A stretch of DNA of 64,000 nt, from positions 434,001-498,000 of the forward strand of contig NZ_AFEJ02000001.1 in NCBI RefSeq assembly GCF_000238775.2, in the 5' to 3' direction. The notes beneath the pieces were generated by a model. The model did not search any database. It saw nothing but the letters and a program-made list of their open reading frames with translations, and was not told the DNA's origin. A program made the translations under genes and the position numbers. Positions 10,174-19,928 of the stretch are shown piece by piece; position 1 is the stretch's first letter; the number at the start of each line of letters is the position of its first letter. This DNA is from Acaryochloris sp. CCMEE 5410. Lineage in GTDB: Bacteria; Cyanobacteriota; Cyanobacteriia; Thermosynechococcales; Thermosynechococcaceae.

Positions 10174-11646
10174 TGGATCGGGGATGCCTTAGACTTCGGA
10201 ATGGTTACCCCTGGGAATAGGGAGTCAAACCGTTGATTGACCCAGGCAAGCCGCAGCATGAGTAGATGATTGAAACCATCCTCACTCCAGCGCATACCAA
10301 CCCCCTTAAAGCGCTGTTGAATCAGCCACTTACAAGCACTTTCGACCATTCCTGACCCCAGCGGTATCTGTAGTTGTTCAAAGTGGCGATATTGGATGTG
10401 TCGCAGATGGCGCTGGAAATAAGCCTGTACCTGGAGCAACGTCGTAAAGATTTGCCCGTAAACAATTGTGAGTGAATCAACATCGTCAAGGACCGCAATA
10501 CTAATAGGTGTTGCCCATGTCGCAATTGGTGTCGCCAGCGCCGAAACCAGGCTTGGGCTTGAGCAGAGCGAACATCCCCAAACATCACTTTTGTTGCTCG
10601 TGCAAGATGGCCTGCTGCATGAAAAAAATCGAGAACTGCCACAGCACAGTGAGAGAACAAGGTGCGGTAGACTCGCCAGAAGCCTCGCCCCCCATCACTC
10701 AACCAGATGACGCTTGGGGCCGATTCAAAGTCTTGTTTGCGGGCTTCGAGTTGCAGTAAGGGGATGAACTGGTCGATATCGCCCAATACTGCTACCAGTC
10801 TTCGACGTAGTAGTTGGGGGACACGCTTTTGTGCTCGGGTGCCCCGTGTTCCTAGGCGGGCTAAGATAGCAACTTTGACTTCTCGCCACTGGATTTTTCC
10901 CTTGGGGGTTTTCGGGGTGGGGCGAAAGGGCACCATCACACCGTCAGCAGCAATGGCCAAAGGTAGAGCAGACAACACCTCTGAAATCGCTTCACAAGGA
11001 GTCTGGTCACCTGAGGCTTGAGCTTTGAGTTGAGTCTCTAGCTCCTGATAAGCTTTGTTGCCCATGACTTGCACCCAACTCCACAAGCTTGATGAGCTGA
11101 CGGATAAACCACTCCACTGACTCAGCATCCAACTGGCCAGTTCATAGGGCATAAATAGACTTAACAAGCAGCCTAGACGAACCAATTCTTCACTGCTGTG
11201 CTGATAGGAGGTAATCCCAATGGATTGATCCAAAGGAGCGGATAGACTACCTGGACACCTGTGGGGACAACGACCCACCCGTCGCTTTCAGGCAATATTT
11301 CCCACCAGTGTCTGCATCTGACGAGATTCCCATCCCTTCGAGTGCAAGCGGGTTCCGCAAGTGGGACACCTCGGCCATTCCAATACTGTTTTTGCTCGCC
11401 GTGAGAGTTCATCCTCCAGAAGCCATCGAGCCAAATACAAACCCATTTGCAGAACGATATAAACCATCTGACTCAGGCTGGGTGATTCTTTGAGTGCTTC
11501 GACCTGTTCTAGAAATTCGTGATGCTCTAGTACGGTTGGCAATTGCGATGTTAGGCTCATGACAAGTTTTTGATTCGGGTACAGGATCTATTGTCCTTGA
11601 CCCGTTTTTCTTTGAGCCATACATCCCCGATTCTGTGCTTACGCCC
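10162..11646 (-). mobile_element. ISKra4-type insertion sequence, copy A (1,485 bp)
   Basis: The element begins GGGCGTAGCTAATGGATCGG and ends in the near-inverse, with CATCCCCGAT and CTTACGCCC at the right end. Seven terminal bases and an inner ten-base block of the inverted repeats match exactly. A 9-bp target duplication AATGAGGAA lies at 10153-10161 and 11647-11655. A nearly identical copy lies at 17718-19200, so the boundaries are supported twice. It sits in antisense orientation inside the CheB-CheR kinase gene. Assignment to ISKra4 rests on the transposase sequence and the 8-9 bp duplications. Confidence 0.93.
10170..11560 (-). pseudogene. ISKra4-type transposase, broken (copy A)
   Basis: Translation starts MSLTSQLPTVLEHHEFLEQV at 11560 and has a zinc-finger-like CPTCGTRLHSKG segment. 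An in-frame TGA at 11288-11290 interrupts it after LVGNIA, and the same frame then continues KRRVGRCPHRCPG to about 10450. A one-base deletion in an A run near 10447 shifts the frame before LQVQAYFQRHLRHIQY. The C-terminal part runs to 10170 and contains IPLGSGMVESACKWLIQQRF, the conserved catalytic Glu region. Joined, the pieces give about 463 residues. Copy B lacks this frameshift but has others, so the parent was intact at those sites. Confidence 0.88.
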
Positions 11647-14091
11647 AATGAGGAACTGATTGCCTCCAATGAAGAGTTACAGAGTACCAACGAAGAACTC
11701 CATGCGGTTAATGAAGAACTGTACACCGTCAATAACGAACATCAATCCAAAATTCTGGAATTGACGGCCCTGAGTAATGACATTGATAACCTGTTCCGCA
11801 GTACGGAAATTGGCGTGGTATTTCTCGATCAGAGCCTGCAGGTTAGGAAATTTACCCCGGCGGCAAATCAAATTTTTCAATTTCTACCCACGGATGTGGG
11901 ACGTCCGATTCGAAATTTAGCCATCAATGTCAACTATCCCTCTTTGCTCGAAGTTTTATCGGAAACAGCGCGGACCGGCAAAGTCACCGAACAGGAAATT
12001 AACACCAATGACCAACATTTGCTGGTTCGGATCCATCCCTATATCGATAATGATGAGGAACAGCAGGGGGTAGTGATGTCGATTATTGATATTACGGCCA
12101 CTCGCAAGGTCCAGATTGAACTCCAATCCCAACGGATTAAAGCCAAGCTGGCCCAGGACACCCTAGACGTTTTTCAAGAGCGCTATCAGCAGCTCTACCA
12201 TGAAACCCCGGTGATGATGTACTCCTTGGATGCCCGAGGGGTCGTTATAGCAGTGAGTAATTTTTGGCTTTCGAAATTAGGCTATCCCCGCAACATGATT
12301 TTGGGGGCGACCGTGGATCTATTTCTCAATCCAGAATCCCAAGAGCGGTTTGAAAAGCTGTGGCCGCGTTTTCTAGAGTCTGGTTTAAGCATTGATGTGC
12401 CAATGCGGATTCAGACCAAATCCGGCGAGATCATTGATGTATTGCAATCGATGATTGCCGAGCGAGATGATCTAGGGGAGGTATCGCGATGTTTAGTGGT
12501 TTCGGTTGATATTAGCCAACGCAAACTGGCAGAAGCTGCGAGACTAGAGAGCGAACAGCGATTTCGCTCCATGGCAGACCATGCCCCTGTGATGATCTGG
12601 CTCACGGATACTCACGGACACTGTACTTATCTGAATCAAGAGTGGCTGCAGTTTACAGGGGATTCCCTAGAGCCAGCCCTAGATAAAGGTTGGACAGAGG
12701 GGATTCATCCCGAGGATGCAGAGGAAACGGCGGCAGCCTATCAGCAAGCCCTGTCAGAACGACAGCCCTTTCGCCAGGAGTTTCGACGGTGCGATCGCAA
12801 TGGCAACTATTGTTGGCTCTTAGATACCGCCAAGCCTCGATTTCTACCCACAGGGGAATTTGCCGGCATGATTGGGTCTTGTATTGATATCACCCTACAG
12901 AAACAAGCCGAACAATCCTTAGAACTATCCAACCTCACTCTGGAAGCCGATTTAGCTGAAAAAGATGCCTCTTTACATACCATCGAAGGTAACTTGCAAG
13001 AAAGCGAAGCCCGATTTTACTCCCTAGCAGATAATGCTCCAGTGCTAATTTGGCTCAGCGATGCCCAAGGAAACTGTACCTACGTCAACCAAACCTGGGA
13101 GATTTTGACTGGCCAGTCCTTGGAATCCCAACTTGACGGAGGATGGCTGCATACGATTCATCCAGAAGATCGTGAACGAGTCCAATCCCTATTCCAAGAA
13201 AGTTGTGCTCAGCAATGTCCTTTTGAGCAGGAATTTCTACAAGCCAGAGCAGATGGCGTCTACCGTTGGATTTTGGCAACGGGAGTCCCGAGGCTAGCGG
13301 CCGATCAGTTTGCTGGCCTGATTTGTTCCTGTATGGACATTTCCGATATCAAGCATTCTCAGAAAAGATTAGAGCAAGCGATTCAAGAGCTACAACGTTC
13401 GAATCAGGAGCTAGAGCAGTTTGCCTATATCGCTTCCCACGATTTACGGGAGCCTCTCCGTAAAATCCAAAGTTTTGCAGAACTTTTACAAGACGATTTA
13501 TCGACAAAGCTAGATCAAGATCAAAGCCGATACTTTGGGTACATCATGTCAGGGGCAGCGCGGATGCAATGTCTCATTCAAGATGTGCTGCAATACTCTC
13601 GGGTTGGGCGAAACGACCAACCCCTAGAGTTGATCGATCTAAACCACGTGCTCGACATTGTGCAATCGGATTTAAGTTTATCGATAGAAGAAAATCAGGC
13701 TGTTATCGAATTTGACTCACTCCCCTCGATTTATGCCCATACCGTAGAGATGACTCAAGTTTTTGAAAATCTAATCAATAATGCCATCAAGTTTCGCTCT
13801 TCTACTCCGCCTCGGATTCAGATCTCTGCAGAACAACAATCTGAATCTTGGACAATCTCCGTTAAGGATAATGGAATTGGGATTCCTCAAGACTCTTTTG
13901 AGCGCATTTTTACCATGTTCCAACGCTTACATTATCCTGATCAATATCCAGGAACAGGAATTGGTTTGGCATTGTGTCGCAAAGTTATCGAAAATTATGG
14001 GGGAACCTTGATATGCAGATCTACCCCAGGTGAAGGGGCAACTTTTGTCATCCAACTCCCCCTGCAGCCCAGGGTGCCGATATTGAAGTAG
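11635..14091 (+). pseudogene. CheB-CheR-PAS-histidine kinase fusion, 3' part
   Basis: Native sequence resumes after the IS at 11647. It starts with the rest of the coiled coil (NEELIASNEELQSTNEELHA), then a PAS_10-like domain, three more PAS domains (about 180-300, 310-420 and 440-550 of the fragment), HisKA with FAYIASHDLREPLRK (His602 of the fragment) and a HATPase with DNGIGI and GTGIGLAL. The IS end supplies an in-frame GTG at 11635, so an 818-residue orphan kinase could be made, though no clear ribosome site precedes it. The frame matches the 5' half perfectly once the IS and one duplication are removed. Confidence 0.9.
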
Positions 14092-14105
14092 TCTCTGAAG
14101 TAACG

Positions 14106-14702
14106 ATGAAGCTAGCTGAAGATTCTCATTATCTCCGTATAGAGCTCTATGAATTGATTCAAAATGATCCCTCTGTCTTTGATTTTTTACAGGGAGCGAC
14201 CCTAGATGGAGTGTGGTACTGGGATTTAGTTAACCCAGAACATGAGTGGATGAGTCCGGAGTTTTGGCTTTTTTTAGGGTATTCTCCCACCCAAAAAAAG
14301 CATCTAACATCAGAGTGGCAAGACTTAATCCATCCCGACGATTTAGTCGTGGTCAGTAAAAATTTAGAAAAGCATCTTGCCAATCCAGCTCACCCCTACG
14401 ATCAAATCGTTCGGTATACCAAGAAAAATGGAAAGATAGTGTGGGTCCGATGTCGAGGAATTGCCATTCGAGATCAGTTTGACCAGCCCGTTCGAATGTT
14501 AGGCGCCCATGTGGATGTCACAAAGCTGATGGAAGTAACAGAACTGCTGGAAATTCAGCTCCAAAGACTAGATGCCTGCAAGATGCGGCTTTCTCTAGAA
14601 CAGCAGAAAGTCAGCCAACTCGCCCATGAGAAATCACAGTTGGAAGGACAACTGCAGCAAAAGGAAAAAGAAATTCAGGTACTAAAACAACGGGTACTCT
14701 AG
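14106..14702 (+). CDS. PAS domain protein with C-terminal coiled coil
   Basis: This 198-residue protein has one PAS_3-type domain at about 30-145, with GVWYWDLVNPEHEWMSPEFW, HPDDL and the closing VDVTKLME. A long charged coiled coil follows to the end (QQKVSQLAHEKSQLEGQLQQ). It has no kinase or other output domain. It begins 14 bp after the CheB-CheR kinase stops, on the same strand, and is likely co-transcribed. It may be a sensor adaptor that pairs with that kinase through its coiled coil, or the remainder of a larger sensor. The partner is inferred from position only. Confidence 0.75.
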   Translation: MKLAEDSHYLRIELYELIQNDPSVFDFLQGATLDGVWYWDLVNPEHEWMSPEFWLFLGYSPTQKKHLTSEWQDLIHPDDLVVVSKNLEKHLANPAHPYDQIVRYTKKNGKIVWVRCRGIAIRDQFDQPVRMLGAHVDVTKLMEVTELLEIQLQRLDACKMRLSLEQQKVSQLAHEKSQLEGQLQQKEKEIQVLKQRVL

Positions 14703-15353
14703 TTTAGCCATACCCAATGAATTCTGAAACCAACCGGCATTTATCTTGCCTCACCCACCCATAGGGCTCCAATGAAATAATCTATTTCTGCGACTCCTAT
14801 TGGATTCAACAGTGATTTGTACCCGTTAGCAAGACAAGAAATCTAAAATCAGCTAAGTCTATTTGCGCTATATACACTCAAAACGAACACTAGCTTTGCC
14901 ATAGAAGCTTGCTGTGAAAGGGGTTTAGGCCGTAAAGTATACCCATAAACTGCGAAGTATAACTTATTCTTATACATTATTCTATTGACCTTCAAGCTTG
15001 CTGCAATGGTTAGGATGTTCCTATCAACAGCCGAAAATCTTCTAACGATTACAGCACTTTTTATTTTCTCTTCTAGCCCAGATCCAATGACTATCACACC
15101 TGCCAATTCTGAACAGTCTCTTTTTTTATCCAATGAGGAGATTAATAGCTTTCTCCTACTCAACTTAGACGAAGACAGTATGAATGATGCGAGTGTAAAC
15201 GTCTAAATCAAGATGATAGGGATGTCAGAGAGCACATCTCTTTGGAGGGTTGTTGGTTGATGGGCAATATAGAGGGAAGTAGTGTTCCCCTAGCTTAGAC
15301 AGGCTTTTACTCCATTACTACAATTCACAGGTAAGCGTTCACTCCAAAAAAAT
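14703..15353. other. Gap with one doubtful small ORF
   Basis: Most of this 651-base gap shows no recognisable gene. A plus-strand frame at 14985-15206 could encode 73 residues, with a hydrophobic stretch (LLTITALFIFSS) followed by an acidic tail, but I know no family for it and see no good ribosome site. A minus-strand frame at 14849-15163 overlaps it and is no better supported. Confidence 0.3.
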
Positions 15354-15827
15354 ATGGCGAAAAAAATTACGCTGGAACCCATCGAGTCTCAGGCATCTAT
15401 TAAGACGAATGATCATCTTTTGGCAGTGCTACTCCAAGAAAAGTTAGATGTTCAGTGGAAATGCGGTGGCAGGGGAAGATGTGCCACCTGCCATATTTAC
15501 ATTCAATCCGGAGAAGAGAGCTTATCTCCAAAAAGTAAAAGAGAGGTGAAAACCCTAGAGTTAATCTCGAATAGCCAAGAAAATTCTCGATTGGCGTGTC
15601 AAGCCAGAGTATTAGGAGAAGGGGTTGTTGTAGAACTCCCAGTGGGAATGTATCTGAGCGAAATTGACAATCTGGATACGTTAATTGGGAAAAAAATTCA
15701 AGAGCATATTCTTCATCCACTGAATGGAACTGTTCTGGTGCAGGAAGGCATGATGATCACCCGTTCTATGGTGAACCAACTGAAAGAGGCCCTCGTTCAA
15801 ATTGATAAAGTTCTAGGTATAATCTGA
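15354..15827 (+). CDS. 2Fe-2S ferredoxin-like protein with C-terminal extension
   Basis: The 157-residue protein carries the plant-type 2Fe-2S pattern: Cys in KCGGRGRC, then ATCHIY two residues on, and a fourth Cys in LACQARV. The first three ligands are spaced Cys-x5-Cys-x2-Cys. The fold would occupy about residues 1-100. A further 55 residues (GKKIQEHILHP, then NGTVLVQEGMMITRSMVNQL) form an extra region that looks like a small regulatory or dimerising domain. It probably carries electrons to an unknown partner. It stands alone between the sensor genes and the pilin genes. Confidence 0.82.
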   Translation: MAKKITLEPIESQASIKTNDHLLAVLLQEKLDVQWKCGGRGRCATCHIYIQSGEESLSPKSKREVKTLELISNSQENSRLACQARVLGEGVVVELPVGMYLSEIDNLDTLIGKKIQEHILHPLNGTVLVQEGMMITRSMVNQLKEALVQIDKVLGII

Positions 15828-16243
15828 ACTCGGGTACTGCCCTTTCAGCATCGGCTCAAATATTCAATCCCTTCATTAAACTCGAAGAACTTAGAAACCT
15901 ATTTTTCTTCCTTATATACTGCCAACGGCTGAGGGCTTAACATTTCAGATTGAGCTATAACTCTCTCTAACAAAGAATTTAAAGCTCATCTAAAAAGTAA
16001 ACTTTCAACTCGTTCGGAGTATAATTACTGAATTTTCAAAGTATCTATAGCCTGATCAAACAGGAAATTGAGTGTATTCCCTGTCGCCAGTTGCATTGGA
16101 CAAAAGCCATTATCAAGAGAGAATTGTCTTTTTTGCAAAGTCAATAACCATGAATGGCATTCATTCTTTCCACATGTCTGAAGATGGCTAGCTTTCTAGA
16201 AGCTTGGCTTTAATCCATCGGTCATGGAAAGAACCTTTTACCC
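15828..16243. other. Intergenic region, nothing recognised
   Basis: No coding frame of note lies in these 416 bases. The region is AT-rich and precedes decayed pilin-like sequence. Confidence 0.5.
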
Positions 16244-16858
16244 ATGCTGTCTGGGGACAGACTATCGGCTGCAATGAACATCCAAAGTATGCCATTGTCA
16301 AAACTCCTCTATTCCTTAATTGTTTATTGTTCTCGAGGCTTAAATTCTAAGTGGCAAGAACAGGGATTTGCGTTGCCTCTTGCCCTGGGTTTAGGGTTTG
16401 TGATGGTCATTTTGGGCTTGTCCACTTTCCCTATCATGAATTAAGGTTGCTGACCACAGGACCCGGATGTCCAGGGGGACAAAACACATATATTGAAGGG
16501 GTTCTATGGATGGAAGCCATTCTCAGCTCTAAGAATGAGGCCACTCATCGTAATGTGGAATATTTGGGATATGGCGGCGGTGACTACGACACAACCACGA
16601 AATCAGGTGCAACGTCTGGCATTGCTGTGTCCGAAGACGTTACTAGCCTGCTTGACCTATTGAAATATATTGACTGGCCTGCCCGCTATCGATTTGGGGG
16701 TGTTTTGCAATGGCAAAGGGTGAGGTTGTAATGAAAATGCTTTAACTCATGGTTCGCTTGCCAAATTAGACCCATTCTTGGCAATTCTCATGGCTCATTT
16801 CCCTGAACCCCGTTCTGAAGACATCCTTGTCCGTCTCCCTATCCTGTTGTAATTTCCC
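16244..16858 (+). pseudogene. Decayed PilX/GspK-like minor pilin remnant
   Basis: A 66-residue frame at 16244-16444 ends in a prepilin-like start, QEQGFALPLALGLGFVMVIL, closely resembling the N-terminus of the intact gene at 19929 (DEGFALPIAIGFGLIMVL). It stops after about 20 further bases of coding similarity. Later pieces lie in other frames: GGDYDTTTKSGATSG within 16480-16731, and GSLAKLDPFLAILM up to a stop near 16851. These suggest one gene, or two, broken by several indels. The remnant directly precedes the prepilin gene at 16859, matching the order of the intact operon further on. Confidence 0.55.
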
Positions 16859-17680
16859 ATGCTCCGCACCAGCTGCAACCCAGTCTCTAAACTTAGGTCT
16901 TCTCTTTCAGAAACAGGTTTCACTCTGACTGAAAAGATGGTGATTATTGCCATTATCGGCATTGCCGCTGTTGTTTCAGCTCCCAGTATTATGGCTGCGA
17001 TGAATCGAGCCAAAGTGAAACAGACGATGGTTAAAGTACAGGCCGCGTTGAATGAAACGCAACGAGAAGCGATCAAAGGTAATAAAATCTGCACTCTGAC
17101 CCTTAATTTTGATGCAGGACAAATTTCGGGGTCTTGTCTTAAAGTTAGCGATCGCAGTTTGGATACCAGTGTGGCTATCGCGACAAATTTGATTGATCCC
17201 ACAGCCAAAACAGCCCAAGACGATGAAAGTCAGCCTGTGTGGATCAGTTCAGATGTCCAAGCACCCTCCCTTGGCCTCAATGACGGAGAGAACATTTCGC
17301 AGATTGCCATGGCTTCTGCACCCGAGCATAAAAGCCAATGGACCGACGCAGGTATGGTGGTTCAGGTTATTGCTGAAAAATGCAAAGGGAATACTGATGA
17401 AGGCTTAGGGCTAGGGACTTGTAAAGATCAGCTCATTCCCATTAAATATGGCGTTTTAGGAAATCCAGAGTTTGCCATCATTAGCGCTCAAGCCAGTCCA
17501 ACCGACCCCAGTGGCAAGATTATTTTTTTCGATCCAAACAATGCTAGTGGAAAAAAGCACTGCATCGCTATATCCAACACCTTGGGTCTAACCCGAATCG
17601 GTACTTATAAAGGTGATATTCAACCCATTGCCATTACTAATGCAGGCCGTTGTACAGCTGATAACTGGGAAGATCAGTAA
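16859..17680 (+). CDS. Type IV prepilin-like protein (GspH/FimT type)
   Basis: The 273-residue protein has a class III leader of 20 residues ending ETG, with predicted prepilin peptidase cleavage before FTLTEKMVIIAIIGI; Glu is at mature position 5. The hydrophobic helix is followed by a soluble domain with paired cysteines, as in minor pilins. Unusually, Lys-Met follows Glu5 within the start of the helix. The gene sits after a decayed PilX-like sequence and ends 37 bp before the second ISKra4-type copy. It may be the surviving member of a duplicated minor pilin set; a function in pilus assembly is inferred. Confidence 0.8.
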   Translation: MLRTSCNPVSKLRSSLSETGFTLTEKMVIIAIIGIAAVVSAPSIMAAMNRAKVKQTMVKVQAALNETQREAIKGNKICTLTLNFDAGQISGSCLKVSDRSLDTSVAIATNLIDPTAKTAQDDESQPVWISSDVQAPSLGLNDGENISQIAMASAPEHKSQWTDAGMVVQVIAEKCKGNTDEGLGLGTCKDQLIPIKYGVLGNPEFAIISAQASPTDPSGKIIFFDPNNASGKKHCIAISNTLGLTRIGTYKGDIQPIAITNAGRCTADNWEDQ

Positions 17681-17717
17681 TAGGCGAGTAGAGGGATAAA
17701 ATTTGAAAAGAGCTGTT

Positions 17718-19200
17718 GGGCGTAGCTAATGGATCGGGGATGCCTTAGACTTCGGAATGGTTACCCCTGGGAATAGGGAGTCAAACCGTTGATTGACCCA
17801 GGCAAGCCGCAGCATGAGTAGATGATTGAAACCATCCTCACTCCAGCGCATACCAACCCCCTTAAAGCGCTGTTGAATCAGCCACTTACAAGCACTTTCG
17901 ACCATTCCTGACCCCAGCGGTATCTGTAGTTGTTCAAAGTGGCGATATTGGATGTGTCGCAGATGGCGCTGGAATAAGCCTGTACCTGGAGCAACGTCGT
18001 AAAAGATTTGCCCGTAAACAATTGTGAGTGAATCAACATCGTCAAGGACCGCAATACTAATAGGTGTTGCCCATGTCGCAATTGGTGTCGCCAGCGCCGA
18101 AACCAGGCTTGGGCTTGAGCAGAGCGAGCATCCCCAAACATCGCTTTTGTTGCTCGTGCAAGATGGCCTGCTGCATGAAAGAAATCGAGAACTGCCACAG
18201 CACAGTGAGAGAACAAGGTGCGGTAGACTCGCCAGAAGCCTCGCCCCCATCACTCAACCAGATGACGCTTGGGGCCGATTCAAAGTCTTGTTTGCGGGCT
18301 TCGAGGTGCAGTAAGGGGATGAACTGGTCGATATCGCCCAATACTGCCACCAGTCTTCGACGTAGTAGTTGGGGGACACGCTTTTGTGCTCGGGTGCCCC
18401 GTGTTCCTAGGCGGGCTAAGATAGCAACTTTGACTTCTCGCCACTGGATTTTTCCCTTGGGGGTTTTCGGGGTGGGGCGAAAGGGCACCATCACACCGTC
18501 AGCAGCAATGGCCAAAGGTAGAGCAGACAACACCTCTGAAATCGCTTCACAAGGAGTCTGGTCACCTGAGGCTTGAGCTTTGAGTTGAGTCTCTAGCTCC
18601 TGATAAGCTTTGTTGCCCATGACTTGCACCCAACTCCACAAGCTTGATGAGCTGACGGATAAACCACTCCACTGACTCAGCATCCAACTGGCCAGTTCAT
18701 AGGGCATAAATAGACTTAACAAGCAGCCTAGACGAACCAATTCTTCACTGCTGTGCTGATAGGAGGTAATCCCAATGGATTGATCCAAAGGAGCGGATAG
18801 ACTACCTGGACACCTGTGGGGACAACGACCCACCCGTCGCTTTCAGGCAATATTTCCCACCAGTGTCTGCATCTGACGAGATTCCCATCCCTTCGAGTGC
18901 AAGCGGGTTCCGCAAGTGGGACACCTCGGCCATTCCAATACTGTTTTTGCTCGCCGTGAGAGTTCATCCTCCAGAAGCCAGCGAGCCAAAACAAACCCAT
19001 TTGCAGAACGATATAAACCATCTGACTCAGGCTGGGTGCTTCTTTGAGTGCTTCGACCTGTTCTAGAAATTCGTGATGCTCTAGTACGGTTGGCAATTGC
19101 GATGTTAGGCTCATGACAAGTTTTTGATTCGGGTACAGGATCTATTGTCCTTGACCCGTTTTTCTTTGAGCCATACATCCCCGATTCTGTGCTTACGCCC
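17718..19200 (-). mobile_element. ISKra4-type insertion sequence, copy B (1,483 bp)
   Basis: Its ends are identical to copy A at 10162-11646. It is flanked by the 8-bp duplication GAGCTGTT at 17710-17717 and 19201-19208. The two copies differ by a few substitutions and four single-base indels, netting two bases. It lies just after the prepilin gene at 16859 and does not interrupt it. It faces the same way as copy A. Confidence 0.93.
17726..19114 (-). pseudogene. ISKra4-type transposase, broken (copy B)
   Basis: The start MSLTSQLPTVLEHHEFLEQV is shared with copy A. A one-base deletion near 18990 shifts the frame after QMGL. The same in-frame TGA as copy A occurs at the position equivalent to 11288-11290. 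A C lost from a C run near 18248 breaks the frame in the region read as SDGGRGFWRVYR in copy A. An A lost near 17972 breaks it again after LLQVQAY. None of these three indels is in copy A, so the copies decayed independently after duplication, apart from the shared TGA. Confidence 0.87.
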
Positions 19201-19208
19201 GAGCTGTT

Positions 19209-19928
19209 GATCTAAGAGCCTCCCTCGCATAGTAATTAAAGCCTTATGAAACTACTACTTGTGGCACAGCCTTTTCTATACAAAGGCTTTAGTTTCGAAG
19301 ATTCTGTTAACCACTAAGTGCTATCTATGCTGATACCGAAGTCTCCCTTAATAAAATATATTTCTATCAAATTCAAGATTTTTTAGCTAATCCAAGAAAA
19401 CATTTTCTATGAGTGTCAAATATCCAGTTTTTTTATTCTAACTGTATACTTTCTTTCAGAGGCTTATATATTCCCATCCATGCTCAATTATTCGGCAAAA
19501 TTTAGGATTTATGAGATTAGCCCAAGACTCGATTCACAATGAAAAATATCAGCTTTTCAGTGATTTTACCTAGAATATATATCCGTTTACACTACGATCT
19601 ACGTATGATCACTGAAGAAAGGTCCTATTTTATTTCGTATACTAAAAATATACATAAATCAAACATTTACAATAAAAACATTCAGAACAATATTTTAAGT
19701 AATTGTTATTATATATTTAGAATGTGATTGGCTTATCTCGAAAATAAATTCATATAAAAATTTCAATCAACTCTTTTCACGTTCATCTGGCTTATCAACA
19801 AATAAATCCTATTGAACTAAGGTGATGTCATCATCTTTCTTGGTTCATTGAGGGTTCGCTGCAACCTATCTCAGATTAGATAGAGCGACATAAACATATC
19901 CAATTTATATTTCTCTTCTCATCGAAAT
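19209..19928. other. Very AT-rich region without recognisable genes
   Basis: These 720 bases are among the most AT-rich in the window. A 62-residue frame at 19539-19727 has a composition dominated by Ile, Asn and Tyr, which is expected from AT-rich noncoding DNA. The upstream region of the minor pilin operon should lie toward the right end. Confidence 0.55.

Noticed and set aside
14849-15163. 104-residue minus-strand ORF
   Set aside because: No domain or start site is seen, and it overlaps another weak ORF.
19539-19727. 62-residue ORF in an AT-rich gap
   Set aside because: The composition is that of AT-rich noncoding DNA; no start site or family is evident.
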